From contig JAILOS010000105.1 in the NCBI GenBank assembly GCA_024690695.1, forward strand, positions 1 through 9,331: a DNA stretch of 9,331 nt, read 5' to 3'. The translations under genes were made by a program, and so were the position numbers. This stretch comes from Oscillospiraceae bacterium. GTDB lineage: Bacteria > Bacillota_A > Clostridia > Oscillospirales > Oscillospiraceae. The notes below the pieces were generated by a model. The model was given only the letters and a program-made list of their open reading frames with translations, was not told where the DNA came from and ran no database searches. Shown in pieces: positions 1 to 9,331 of the stretch. Each line of letters starts with the position of its first letter. The first letter of the stretch is position 1.

Positions 1-2249
1 CGCCCGGTCACCGCGGCGATCAAAGAGTTCTTCGGCTCCTCCCCGCTGAGCCAGTTCATGGACCAGACCAACCCGCTCTCCGAACTGACGCACAAGCGCC
101 GTATGTCGGCCCTGGGCCCCGGCGGTCTGAGCCGTGAGCGCGCAAGCTTCGACGTACGAGACGTGCACTACAGCCACTACGGCCGTCTGTGCCCGATTGA
201 GACGCCGGAAGGTCCGAACATCGGTCTGATCAACTACCTGGCCTCCTATGCCCGGGCCAATGAGTACGGCTTCCTGGTGGCACCGTACCGCCGTGTCGAA
301 AAGGGCACCTGCCGTCTGACCGACGAGATCACCTACATGACGGCGGACATGGAAGACCAGTACATCGTCGCCCAGGCCTCTGAGCCGGTGGACGAGAACG
401 GCTGCCTGACGAACAGGCGTGTCACCTGCCGTCATCGCAACGATACCATTGAAGTCAACCGCGAAGACGTCGACTACATCGACGTGAGCCCGAAGATGAT
501 GGTCTCCATCGCGACGGCCATGATTCCGTTCCTGGAAAACGACGACGCCAACCGTGCCCTGATGGGCGCGAACATGCAGCGTCAGGCCGTGCCTCTGCTG
601 ACGACCCAGGCGCCCATTGTGGCCACGGGCATCGAGCACAAGTGCGCGGTGGACTCCGGCGTCTGCGTGCTGGCGGAAGAAGACGGCGTAGTGACGCGCG
701 TGGACTCCACGCACATCACGGTGCGCTATGATTCCGGCAGAAACCAGGACTATAAACTGATCAAGTTCTCCCGTTCCAACCAGGGTACCTGTATCAACCA
801 GCGCCCGATCGTCTCCACAGGCGACCGCGTCCTGAAGGGCGATGTGCTGGCGGACGGACCGAGCACCTCCAACGGCGAGATCTCGCTCGGCAAGAACATC
901 CTGGTCGGCTATATGAACTGGGAAGGCTACAACTACGAAGACGCCATCCTGCTCAATGAGCGTCTGGTGATGGAAGACGTCTTTACCTCGATCCACGTCG
1001 AGGAATATGAATGCGATGCGCGCGACACAAAGCTCGGACCCGAGGAAATCACGAGAGATATCCCGGGTGTCGGCGACGACGCGCTGAAGTATCTGGACGA
1101 GCGCGGCATCATCATGGTCGGTGCTGAAGTCACTGCCGGTGACATCCTCGTCGGTAAGGTCACACCGAAGGGCGAGACCGATCTCACGGCCGAGGAGCGT
1201 CTGCTCCGCGCCATCTTCGGCGAAAAGGCCAGAGAGGTCCGCGACACCTCGCTGAAGGTGCCTCACGGCGAGAGCGGCATCATCGTCGACGTCAAGGTCT
1301 TCACCCGCGAAGCGGGCGATGAGATGAACCCGGGCGTCAACCAGGTTGTCCGTGTTTACATCGCGCAGAAGCGCAAGATCTCTGTCGGCGACAAGATGGC
1401 CGGCCGCCACGGCAACAAGGGCGTCGTCTCCCGCATCCTGCCGCGTGAGGATATGCCTTATCTGCCCGATGGCACGCCGCTGGACATCGTGCTGAACCCC
1501 CTGGGCGTTCCTTCCCGTATGAACATCGGCCAGGTCCTGGAGGTCCACCTTGGCTACGCCGCCCAGGCGCTGGGCTGGAAGGTTGCGACCCCGGTCTTCA
1601 ACGGGGCCAACGAGGTAACCATCCGCGACACGCTCAAGCAGGCCGGTCTCCGCGAGGACGGCAAGAGCGTCATGTATGACGGACGCACGGGCGAGAAGTT
1701 CGACAACGACGTCACGGTCGGCTGGGTCTACTTCCTCAAGCTGCACCATCTCGTCGACGATAAGATCCACGCCCGTTCGACCGGCCCCTACAGCCTCGTT
1801 ACGCAGCAGCCTCTGGGCGGCAAGGCCCAGTTCGGCGGCCAGCGCTTCGGCGAAATGGAGGTCTGGGCTCTCGAGGCCTACGGCGCCGCCTATACGCTGC
1901 AGGAGATCCTCACCGTCAAGTCCGACGACGTGACGGGCCGCGTCAAGACCTACGAAGCCATCGTCAAGGGCAACAATATCCCGCAGCCCGGCGTGCCGGA
2001 GTCCTTCAAGGTCCTCGTCAAGGAGCTGCAGAGCCTCTGCCTCGACGTCCGCGTTCTCGACAAGGACGGTCAGGAGATCGAGCTGAAGGATGACGACGAC
2101 GACTTTATCCCCGATATGAAGGACGAGATCTACGCGTCCGACGAGAGCGAGCTGGAGGCCGAGGGCTTCAGCATTGAAAACGTGCCGGAAGACGAGTTCG
2201 ATCCGAGCTACAGCGAGTCGGATTACAGCGACGATGAGGAGGATGAGTA

Positions 2250-2250
<1 letters not shown>
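1..2250 (+). CDS. rpoB: RNA polymerase beta subunit, 3' part (5' end outside window)
   Basis: The frame is open from the first base, so the visible 749 residues are the C-terminal part of the beta subunit, which forms the catalytic core of RNA polymerase with beta'. Window residue 1 matches about E. coli residue 496; roughly 480-500 N-terminal residues are missing. It opens in the rifampicin pocket ([20 protein letters not shown], then [11 protein letters not shown]), with the usual Asp516, His526 and Ser531 equivalents at window residues 21, 31 and 36. Further on are [19 protein letters not shown], the [12 protein letters not shown] active-site segment (Lys465 and Lys473, equivalent to E. 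coli K1065 and K1073), and the C-terminal [20 protein letters not shown] and [19 protein letters not shown] blocks. The last 53 residues are a strongly acidic tail (26 Asp/Glu). The stop TAA overlaps the rpoC start by one base, so the two are co-transcribed. An internal ATG at base 58 is not the real start. Identity is certain from sequence. Confidence 0.98.
2237..2242 (+). promoter_or_regulatory. rpoC Shine-Dalgarno inside the rpoB tail
   Basis: AGGAGG lies seven bases before the rpoC ATG at 2250 and falls within the Asp/Glu codons that end rpoB. It fixes the rpoC start and suggests translational coupling of the two large subunits across the TAATG overlap. Confidence 0.85.
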
Positions 2251-5990
<3,740 letters not shown>

Positions 5991-6014
5991 GCAACAGCAT
6001 AAATAAAACAACGA

Positions 6015-6044
6015 CCGCCCCGCTTTCAAAAAGCGGGGCGGTTT
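6015..6044. terminator. Bidirectional intrinsic terminator between rpoC and the convergent hydrolase gene
   Basis: A perfect 11-bp stem, CCGCCCCGCTT (6015-6025) with AAGCGGGGCGG (6031-6041), encloses a 5-base loop. On the plus strand it is preceded by an A-rich stretch and followed by only three Ts. Read on the minus strand, the stem is followed by a longer T-rich run (TCGTTGTTTTATTT, 6014 down to 6001). It sits 25 bases past the rpoC stop and about 40 bases past the stop of the minus-strand hydrolase, so it probably ends both transcripts. Confidence 0.88.
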
Positions 6045-6081
6045 CATGTCGAAAGACGATCATTTTCGCTTGTCGGAAAAA

Positions 6082-6768
6082 CTATGCCAGCTTGACGCTT
6101 TGAATCCTGTCCCATTGCCGGTTTTCGCACCACCAGACCGTTCGCTCCGTCACGTCGAAAACCATCGACACGACGGTCGGACAGATCTCCTGCGCTACGG
6201 CGCGCAGTACGTCGAAGCAGTCCGGCACGTCGAAATCGTCCCGGGCCTCCCGCAGCAGCGCCTCCGCGGTCTGATAACGGTCCCAGCCCATCCAGGGATG
6301 CTTTTCCCGATCCTGCTTGAAAGGAGAGAAATTCGTCAGGATCTTGTGATCCGGCTTCTCATAGTAGAGACTTCCCTGGCCGGGGACGATATGCAGCACG
6401 TTCCCCTCGGCGTCCGACAGAGCCCCCATGAAGGTGAGGCCGGGGACGCTGAATACGGGCCGCTTTTCGACGAGCTTACGGATCTCCCGCAGGGTCTTTT
6501 TCTGAAGCAGCAGGTCGATGTCCAGCTGGATGATAGACTCGCCGTTGCAGGCGGGATCGCTGCGCGGATCGAAAGGCCAGCAGGTGGGCATCCCGACGAA
6601 GTCGCCGCGGGAATTGGCCCCGAACAGCGGCATCCAGCCCTCCGCCGCGTCGTTGACCTCAATGAAAACGCCCTTCTCATTCGGCCGGACCCGAACTTCC
6701 ATATCCAGCAGGTCGAGATTCCAGCCGACGATCGTCTTTTTACGGTTGACTGCGATGCTCGTACACAT
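6082..6768 (-). CDS. Choloylglycine hydrolase/C45-type linear amide hydrolase (Ntn fold), short form
   Basis: A 228-residue cytoplasmic protein beginning Met-Cys-Thr-Ser, the hallmark of Ntn-hydrolases that cleave linear C-N amide bonds: the Met is removed and Cys2 becomes the N-terminal nucleophile. Supporting family features: VGWNLDL with Asp19, a conserved Asn52 in the GANSRGDFVG segment, Asn146 in ILTNFSPF, Arg164 in WDRYQTAEALL, and the typical closing strands VSMVFDVTERTVWW. There is no signal peptide. Two oddities: it is much shorter than bile salt hydrolases and penicillin V acylases (about 320-330 residues), and the Arg expected in the G-R-N-x-D motif is Trp16. The start is fixed by Cys2 and an AGGAG seven bases upstream. 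It overlaps the preceding acetyltransferase gene by 29 bases, so it is second in an operon. The fold assignment is good; the substrate (bile salt, N-acyl amino acid, peptide-like amide or other) cannot be told. Confidence 0.8.
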   Translation of the reverse strand: MCTSIAVNRKKTIVGWNLDLLDMEVRVRPNEKGVFIEVNDAAEGWMPLFGANSRGDFVGMPTCWPFDPRSDPACNGESIIQLDIDLLLQKKTLREIRKLVEKRPVFSVPGLTFMGALSDAEGNVLHIVPGQGSLYYEKPDHKILTNFSPFKQDREKHPWMGWDRYQTAEALLREARDDFDVPDCFDVLRAVAQEICPTVVSMVFDVTERTVWWCENRQWDRIQSVKLA

Positions 6769-7270
6769 GGTTCTGCTCCTGTTCTCTGTCGATTGTGTAA
6801 TATATCAGATCCCGCTCAACGCCGAGATACGTCAGCTCCTTCTCCGAACGGCGCCAAAAGCGCAGACCGCATTTTTCCATGACGCGCCGCGAGGCCTCGT
6901 TGCCGGTGAAAAACGAGGCGTACACCCTCCGGAAGCCTCTTTCCTCAAACAGATACGCGAGAAAGCGCCTTACGGCCTCGGATGCGTAGCCGCGGCCCCA
7001 GCAGCGCGACCCGATCGCATAGCCGATCTCGCAGCAGCCGTCCGTTTCGTGAAAGGACAGCACGATGCCGATCAGCCGTCCGGTTTCCTTCAGACGGATC
7101 GCAAACAGACTTTTGTTCGTCACGTAAGGGCGGAGGTCCAGCTCTTCCGGCGTCTCCGTATATGGGCAGATAAAGGTTTCCAGAACGCTCCTGTCGTGCG
7201 AGATATTGCAATAGTAGTCTTCCCGGTCCGACTCTTTGAAAGAGTCAAGGATCAGCCGCTGCGTTTCCAT
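6740..7270 (-). CDS. GNAT-family N-acetyltransferase, RimJ/RimL-like
   Basis: A 176-residue single-domain protein starting METQRLILDSFKESD, the usual opening of the Acetyltransf_3 (RimJ/RimL/SpeG-like) branch of GNAT enzymes, which move an acetyl group from acetyl-CoA to an amine. The acetyl-CoA pyrophosphate loop is R89-C-W-G-R-G-Y-A96 (the RxxGxG/A motif), followed by an alpha helix. The C-terminal half carries the family-typical TGNEASRRVMEKCGLRF (Asn124, Ser127, Glu132, Gly135). No signal peptide or membrane segment is visible. The ATG at 7270 is chosen because GGGGAGGAG ends five bases upstream and the family N-terminus starts there; an upstream in-frame TTG at 7333 lies in the promoter's -35 element. 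It is the first gene of a minus-strand operon and overlaps the hydrolase gene by 29 bases. The acceptor could be a small molecule, an antibiotic or a protein N-terminus; sequence alone does not say. Confidence 0.88.
   Translation of the reverse strand: METQRLILDSFKESDREDYYCNISHDRSVLETFICPYTETPEELDLRPYVTNKSLFAIRLKETGRLIGIVLSFHETDGCCEIGYAIGSRCWGRGYASEAVRRFLAYLFEERGFRRVYASFFTGNEASRRVMEKCGLRFWRRSEKELTYLGVERDLIYYTIDREQEQNHVYEHRSQP
6776..6780 (-). promoter_or_regulatory. Shine-Dalgarno of the hydrolase gene, inside the acetyltransferase gene
   Basis: Read on the minus strand this is AGGAG, seven bases before the ATG at 6768. It lies within the last codons of the acetyltransferase gene and supports the Met-Cys start of the hydrolase. 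Confidence 0.7.
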
Positions 7271-7275
7271 GTGAT

Positions 7276-7284
7276 CTCCTCCCC
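7276..7284 (-). promoter_or_regulatory. Shine-Dalgarno of the acetyltransferase gene
   Basis: The minus-strand sequence GGGGAGGAG ends five bases before the ATG at 7270. It decides between this start and the upstream in-frame TTG. Confidence 0.75.
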
Positions 7285-7304
7285 GGCAACCGGCGCCGCT
7301 CTCT

Positions 7305-7333
7305 ATTGTAGACGGTGCCGCGCTTTGCGTCAA
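7305..7333 (-). promoter_or_regulatory. Predicted sigma-A promoter of the acetyltransferase-hydrolase operon
   Basis: On the minus strand, TTGACG (7333-7328) and TACAAT (7310-7305) are separated by exactly 17 bases; each box has one mismatch to consensus. Transcription would start near 7298, giving a leader of under 30 bases ahead of the ATG at 7270. The -35 box overlaps one copy of the 11-base repeat described separately. Confidence 0.7.
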
Positions 7334-7339
7334 GCCGTT
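7329..7339. repeat. Direct repeat GTCAAGCCGTT, copy 1
   Basis: An 11-base sequence found identically at 7408-7418, 79 bases further on. This copy overlaps the -35 box of the minus-strand promoter. It could be an operator shared by the two divergent operons, or chance. Confidence 0.45.
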
Positions 7340-7407
7340 GAGCGGCCCGGCAGAAGCGACAAAAGAAGGAAGCTCTTCTTGTTCAACCTGCTATAAATCA
7401 TGCCCCG

Positions 7408-7418
7408 GTCAAGCCGTT
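7408..7418. repeat. Direct repeat GTCAAGCCGTT, copy 2
   Basis: Second identical copy, ending two bases before the TTGACA of the plus-strand promoter, a position where activators commonly bind. Confidence 0.45.
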
Positions 7419-7420
7419 CA

Positions 7421-7449
7421 TTGACAAAAAATTGATTGTTTTTTATAAT
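7421..7449 (+). promoter_or_regulatory. Perfect-consensus sigma-A promoter of the dehydratase operon
   Basis: TTGACA (7421-7426), a 17-base A/T-rich spacer, and TATAAT (7444-7449) match the housekeeping consensus at every position. Transcription would start at about A7456, leaving a leader of some 72 bases before the ATG at 7528. The sequence predicts strong basal transcription unless a regulator intervenes. Confidence 0.92.
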
Positions 7450-7455
7450 GACCTT

Positions 7456-7527
7456 AGACTTGGGATTGGTATATCCGCAGTTTCTGCCGGAAGTCCTAAT
7501 GACCGAAAGTGGGGGAGTAACAACACT
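7456..7527 (+). promoter_or_regulatory. Foldable 5' leader of the dehydratase operon
   Basis: The leader can form GACTT (7457-7461) with AAGTC (7491-7495), extendable outward by A7456-T7497 past a bulged C. This closes two small hairpins: GGAT/ATCC (7463-7466 with 7473-7476) and GCAG/CTGC (7477-7480 with 7484-7487). A competing hairpin, TCCGCAG/CTGC-C-GGA (7474-7491), is also possible. The Shine-Dalgarno GGGGGAG (7511-7517) follows, ten bases before the ATG. The pairings were found by eye. I do not recognise a known riboswitch class, and whether the leader is regulatory is unproven. Confidence 0.35.
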
Positions 7528-8727
7528 ATGAGAGATCTGAAGTACCTGAAATACTTTGAGGATTTGCTGCAGGTGGCAAACAACGAGCTGATCGCGCAGG
7601 CCAAGCAGGAGGGGAAAATCTGCGTGGCCTACACCTGCGAGAACGTCCCGGAGCCGCTGCTGAACCTGGATAACGCCTTTTCCGTCCGGCTGACCGCGCC
7701 GAACACCGGCTCCATCGACATTGCGACCTATTACATGACCAACCTCCTTTGCGAGCCGAGCCGCGCGCTGCTGGAGCGCGCGATCGAGGGCGGCTACAAT
7801 TTTGCCGACTGCGTCATCACGCCCGACGGCTGCACCATGATGAACCGCTGCGTCGAAAACATGGAGCTGCTGAAAACGATGGGCAAGGACAACCCCAACT
7901 TCTTCCACGAGTACATGGAGATCGCCTTCAAAAACACCGACAGCGACGTCGATCTCTCCGTTCTCCAGTGCACGAACCACGTGCTGACGCCGCTGAAGGA
8001 AAAATACGGCGTCGACGTGTCCGACGCGGCGATCCGCAAGGCTGTGGAGAACCACAACCGCGTCTGCCGTGCGATCCGCGCGATCAGCGAGTTCCGCAAG
8101 GAAGAGAAACCTCGCATCACCGGGTATGAATTCCACGTTCTGTGCCTGGCGAGCTACGTCTGCCCGAAGTATCTGATCATCGACAAGCTCGAAGAGACCG
8201 TCGAGGAGCTTGCCTCGCGCGAGCCGGACGACAAGCCCTGGCGCGCCCGCGTTCTGGTCGTCGGCTCCGAGACCGACGACAGCGGCTTTATCAAGCTCAT
8301 TGAGGAGCAGGGCGCCTTCGTCTGCTGCGACCGCTTCTGCTTCGGCTCCTACCCCGGCCGCGTGCCGATCGAGCTCAACGACGAGGAGGACGCGCTGCGT
8401 CAGGTTTGCCGTCACTATATCGTCAACTGCCACTGCCCGCGCATGATGAGCATGGACAAGGTCTACGGGCGCAAGCAGTACGTGGCCGACCTCGCTAAGG
8501 AATACCGGGCCGACGGCGTGATTTACCAGCAGGTCAAGTTCTGCGACCCCTGGGCCTATGAGAGGACCCTGGGCTCGTCGATGCTGCAGCTTGATTTCGG
8601 CTATCCCGTTCTTTCGGTCGACCGGCCGTACAACGTCGCTTCCTCCGTCGGCCAGCTCCGCACGCGCGTGCAGGCCTTCGTCGAAAGCATCGAGATCAAG
8701 AAGATTCAGAGAGGTGGGAAAGCATGA
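7528..8727 (+). CDS. 2-hydroxyacyl-CoA dehydratase family subunit (HgdB/FldC-like)
   Basis: A 399-residue cytoplasmic protein of the family that includes 2-hydroxyglutaryl-CoA and phenyllactyl-CoA dehydratases and benzoyl-CoA reductase subunits. In known members an ATP-driven activator delivers an electron to a [4Fe-4S] cluster and a ketyl radical eliminates water. Family features: VAYTCENVPEPLL near the N-terminus, Cys75 in NLLCEPSRALLE, Cys102 in ITPDGCTMMNRC, KFCDPW with Cys339, and the closing GQLRTRVQAFVE (375-386). Cys75, Cys102 and Cys339 are my best guess for the three cluster ligands. It is cysteine-rich (17 Cys). The ATG at 7528 is chosen for its Shine-Dalgarno; an upstream in-frame TTG at 7432 sits between the -35 and -10 boxes. 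It overlaps the next gene by ATGA. No CoA-transferase or activator is visible, so the substrate is unknown; family membership is firm. Confidence 0.87.
   Translation: MRDLKYLKYFEDLLQVANNELIAQAKQEGKICVAYTCENVPEPLLNLDNAFSVRLTAPNTGSIDIATYYMTNLLCEPSRALLERAIEGGYNFADCVITPDGCTMMNRCVENMELLKTMGKDNPNFFHEYMEIAFKNTDSDVDLSVLQCTNHVLTPLKEKYGVDVSDAAIRKAVENHNRVCRAIRAISEFRKEEKPRITGYEFHVLCLASYVCPKYLIIDKLEETVEELASREPDDKPWRARVLVVGSETDDSGFIKLIEEQGAFVCCDRFCFGSYPGRVPIELNDEEDALRQVCRHYIVNCHCPRMMSMDKVYGRKQYVADLAKEYRADGVIYQQVKFCDPWAYERTLGSSMLQLDFGYPVLSVDRPYNVASSVGQLRTRVQAFVESIEIKKIQRGGKA
8712..8717 (+). promoter_or_regulatory. Shine-Dalgarno of the second dehydratase-operon gene
   Basis: AGGTGG lies six bases before the ATG at 8724, inside the last codons of the upstream gene. 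It supports the ATGA overlap start. Confidence 0.65.
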
Positions 8728-9331
8728 AGACCGTCGAAAAGATCGTCAATCCCTTCAAGCGCGCCGGCGAACAGTCGCCCGGCAAGATCTACAACGAGAA
8801 GCTGAAGGTTCGCGCCCGCCGCGAGTGGCGCGGCGTGAAGGACACGCTGTACGATTACACCCGCTGGCTCTATCTGATGAGCGTGCTCGGCCGCTTTATC
8901 GCCGTGCCGCGCAATATCAAGGGCTTCTTCCGCTACCGCTGGATGATGAGCTATCTCTTCGTTCCGCACGGCATGGACAAGTTCACGATCGGCCTGCGCG
9001 ACGAGGCGCTGCGCATCGCGCATACCTCCTTCAACTTCGTCATCGCCGACGTGACGAAGGCGATCGGCAACTGCTTCCGCGGCGACCGCCGCGTCGGCAA
9101 CGACGTCGCCTACTCCGACAAGTGCGTCATCACCGACGAGAACTCGATGGTCACCTTCATGATGGGCTTCGACAAGGACGTCGTCCACACGATCCTGCGC
9201 GAGGTGCCCACGATGTTCGCCTCGAACATTTTCCACCAGTTCAACGTCATGCACTATCTCGACGTCGCCCAGCAGTACGGCATCCCCGGCGACGTGTGCC
9301 CGATGCCCGAGGCCGAGGCCGGCATCTCCAT
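8724..9331 (+). CDS. Probable partner subunit of the 2-hydroxyacyl-CoA dehydratase-like enzyme, 3'-truncated by the window
   Basis: The frame is open from an ATG at 8724 to the last base, giving 202 codons plus two bases with no stop; the gene continues beyond the window. The start overlaps the previous stop as ATGA, and base composition matches its neighbour, so both are one operon and probably one complex. The N-terminal 75 residues are basic and rich in Trp, Tyr and Arg (for example KVRARREWRGVKDTLYDYTR), with no clear membrane span. The clearest family hint is near the visible end: YGIPGDVCPMPEAEAG (185-200), resembling the D-x-C-P-x-P-x-x-E-x-G segment I recall from 2-hydroxyacyl-CoA dehydratase subunits, with Cys192 a possible cluster ligand. 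Cys117 and Cys134 are other candidates. The bulk of the visible N-terminal half I do not recognise. The call as partner subunit leans on context. Confidence 0.6.
   Translation, partial: MKTVEKIVNPFKRAGEQSPGKIYNEKLKVRARREWRGVKDTLYDYTRWLYLMSVLGRFIAVPRNIKGFFRYRWMMSYLFVPHGMDKFTIGLRDEALRIAHTSFNFVIADVTKAIGNCFRGDRRVGNDVAYSDKCVITDENSMVTFMMGFDKDVVHTILREVPTMFASNIFHQFNVMHYLDVAQQYGIPGDVCPMPEAEAGIS

Noticed and set aside
6082..6768. Naming the C45-type gene a bile salt hydrolase
   Set aside because: It is about 90-100 residues too short and lacks the family Arg beside Asp19, so a gut-anaerobe context alone does not justify that substrate.
6046..6882. A 278-codon plus-strand open frame opposite the hydrolase gene
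   Set aside because: It starts just inside the terminator's 3' flank and shows no family motif. The minus strand gives recognisable hydrolase and GNAT proteins over the same bases.
7291..7298. Palindrome CGGCGCCG at the predicted minus-strand transcription start
   Set aside because: An 8-base GC palindrome is common in DNA of this composition and does not extend into the flanks, so it was not called an operator.
7385..7413. A second minus-strand promoter using TTGACC at 7413-7408
   Set aside because: The hexamer 17 bases downstream reads CAGGTT, a poor -10 box. The promoter at 7333-7305 is far better and correctly placed.
7456..7514. Purine (guanine/adenine) riboswitch
   Set aside because: GTTTCTGCCGG resembles the J2/3 element GTTTCTACCGG, and the loops hold GG and CC. 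But the TATAA J1/2 element, the ATATGG loop order and the final GACTA are missing, and the helices are shorter than in that class.
7330..8433. A 367-codon minus-strand open frame opposite the first dehydratase gene
   Set aside because: Same kind of antisense shadow, with a low-complexity composition rich in Val, Ala, Asp and Leu. The plus strand has clear family motifs, a promoter and a Shine-Dalgarno.
8706..9254. A 182-codon minus-strand open frame near the right end
   Set aside because: Its sequence is rich in His, Asp, Val and Ala, typical of the antisense of a GC-biased gene. The plus-strand frame from 8724 is open to the window end, has a Shine-Dalgarno, and starts in an ATGA overlap.

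Overview
The window looks like chromosome from a high-GC Bacillota (Firmicutes), most likely an Oscillospirales/Oscillospiraceae-type gut anaerobe. This is inferred from the RpoB/RpoC sequence style (Firmicute trigger loop and zinc sites, no gammaproteobacterial insertions), the strongly GC-biased third codon positions, and oxygen-sensitive 2-hydroxyacyl-CoA dehydratase genes. The lineage is an inference from remembered family sequences, not a database result.

Layout. (1) 1-5990, plus strand: the 3' three-fifths of rpoB (start lies outside the window) and complete rpoC, overlapping by one base, with the rpoC Shine-Dalgarno embedded in the code for RpoB's acidic tail. (2) 5991-6081: a strong GC hairpin placed to stop both rpoBC and the convergent minus-strand genes. 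(3) 6082-7270, minus strand: a two-gene operon of a RimJ/RimL-type GNAT acetyltransferase followed, with a 29-base overlap, by a short Ntn-hydrolase of the choloylglycine hydrolase/C45 type with Cys2 as its predicted nucleophile. (4) 7271-7527: a divergent promoter region. It holds a near-consensus minus-strand promoter, a perfect-consensus plus-strand promoter (TTGACA-17-TATAAT), an 11-base direct repeat with one copy at each -35, and a foldable leader of about 70 nt. (5) 7528-9331, plus strand: a complete 2-hydroxyacyl-CoA dehydratase family subunit and, overlapping by ATGA, a second gene that runs off the window end and is probably the partner subunit.

Functionally there are three units: core transcription machinery; a small amide-hydrolase/acetyltransferase pair of unknown substrate; and a predicted iron-sulfur dehydratase expected to need a separate ATP-dependent activator that is not in this window. 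No RNA genes, insertion sequences or CRISPR arrays were seen. I did not find a clearly new multi-gene system. The points most worth a second look are the leader before the dehydratase pair, the dehydratase pair itself, a roughly 45-residue insertion in RpoC, and an Arg-to-Trp change beside the nucleophile region of the hydrolase.
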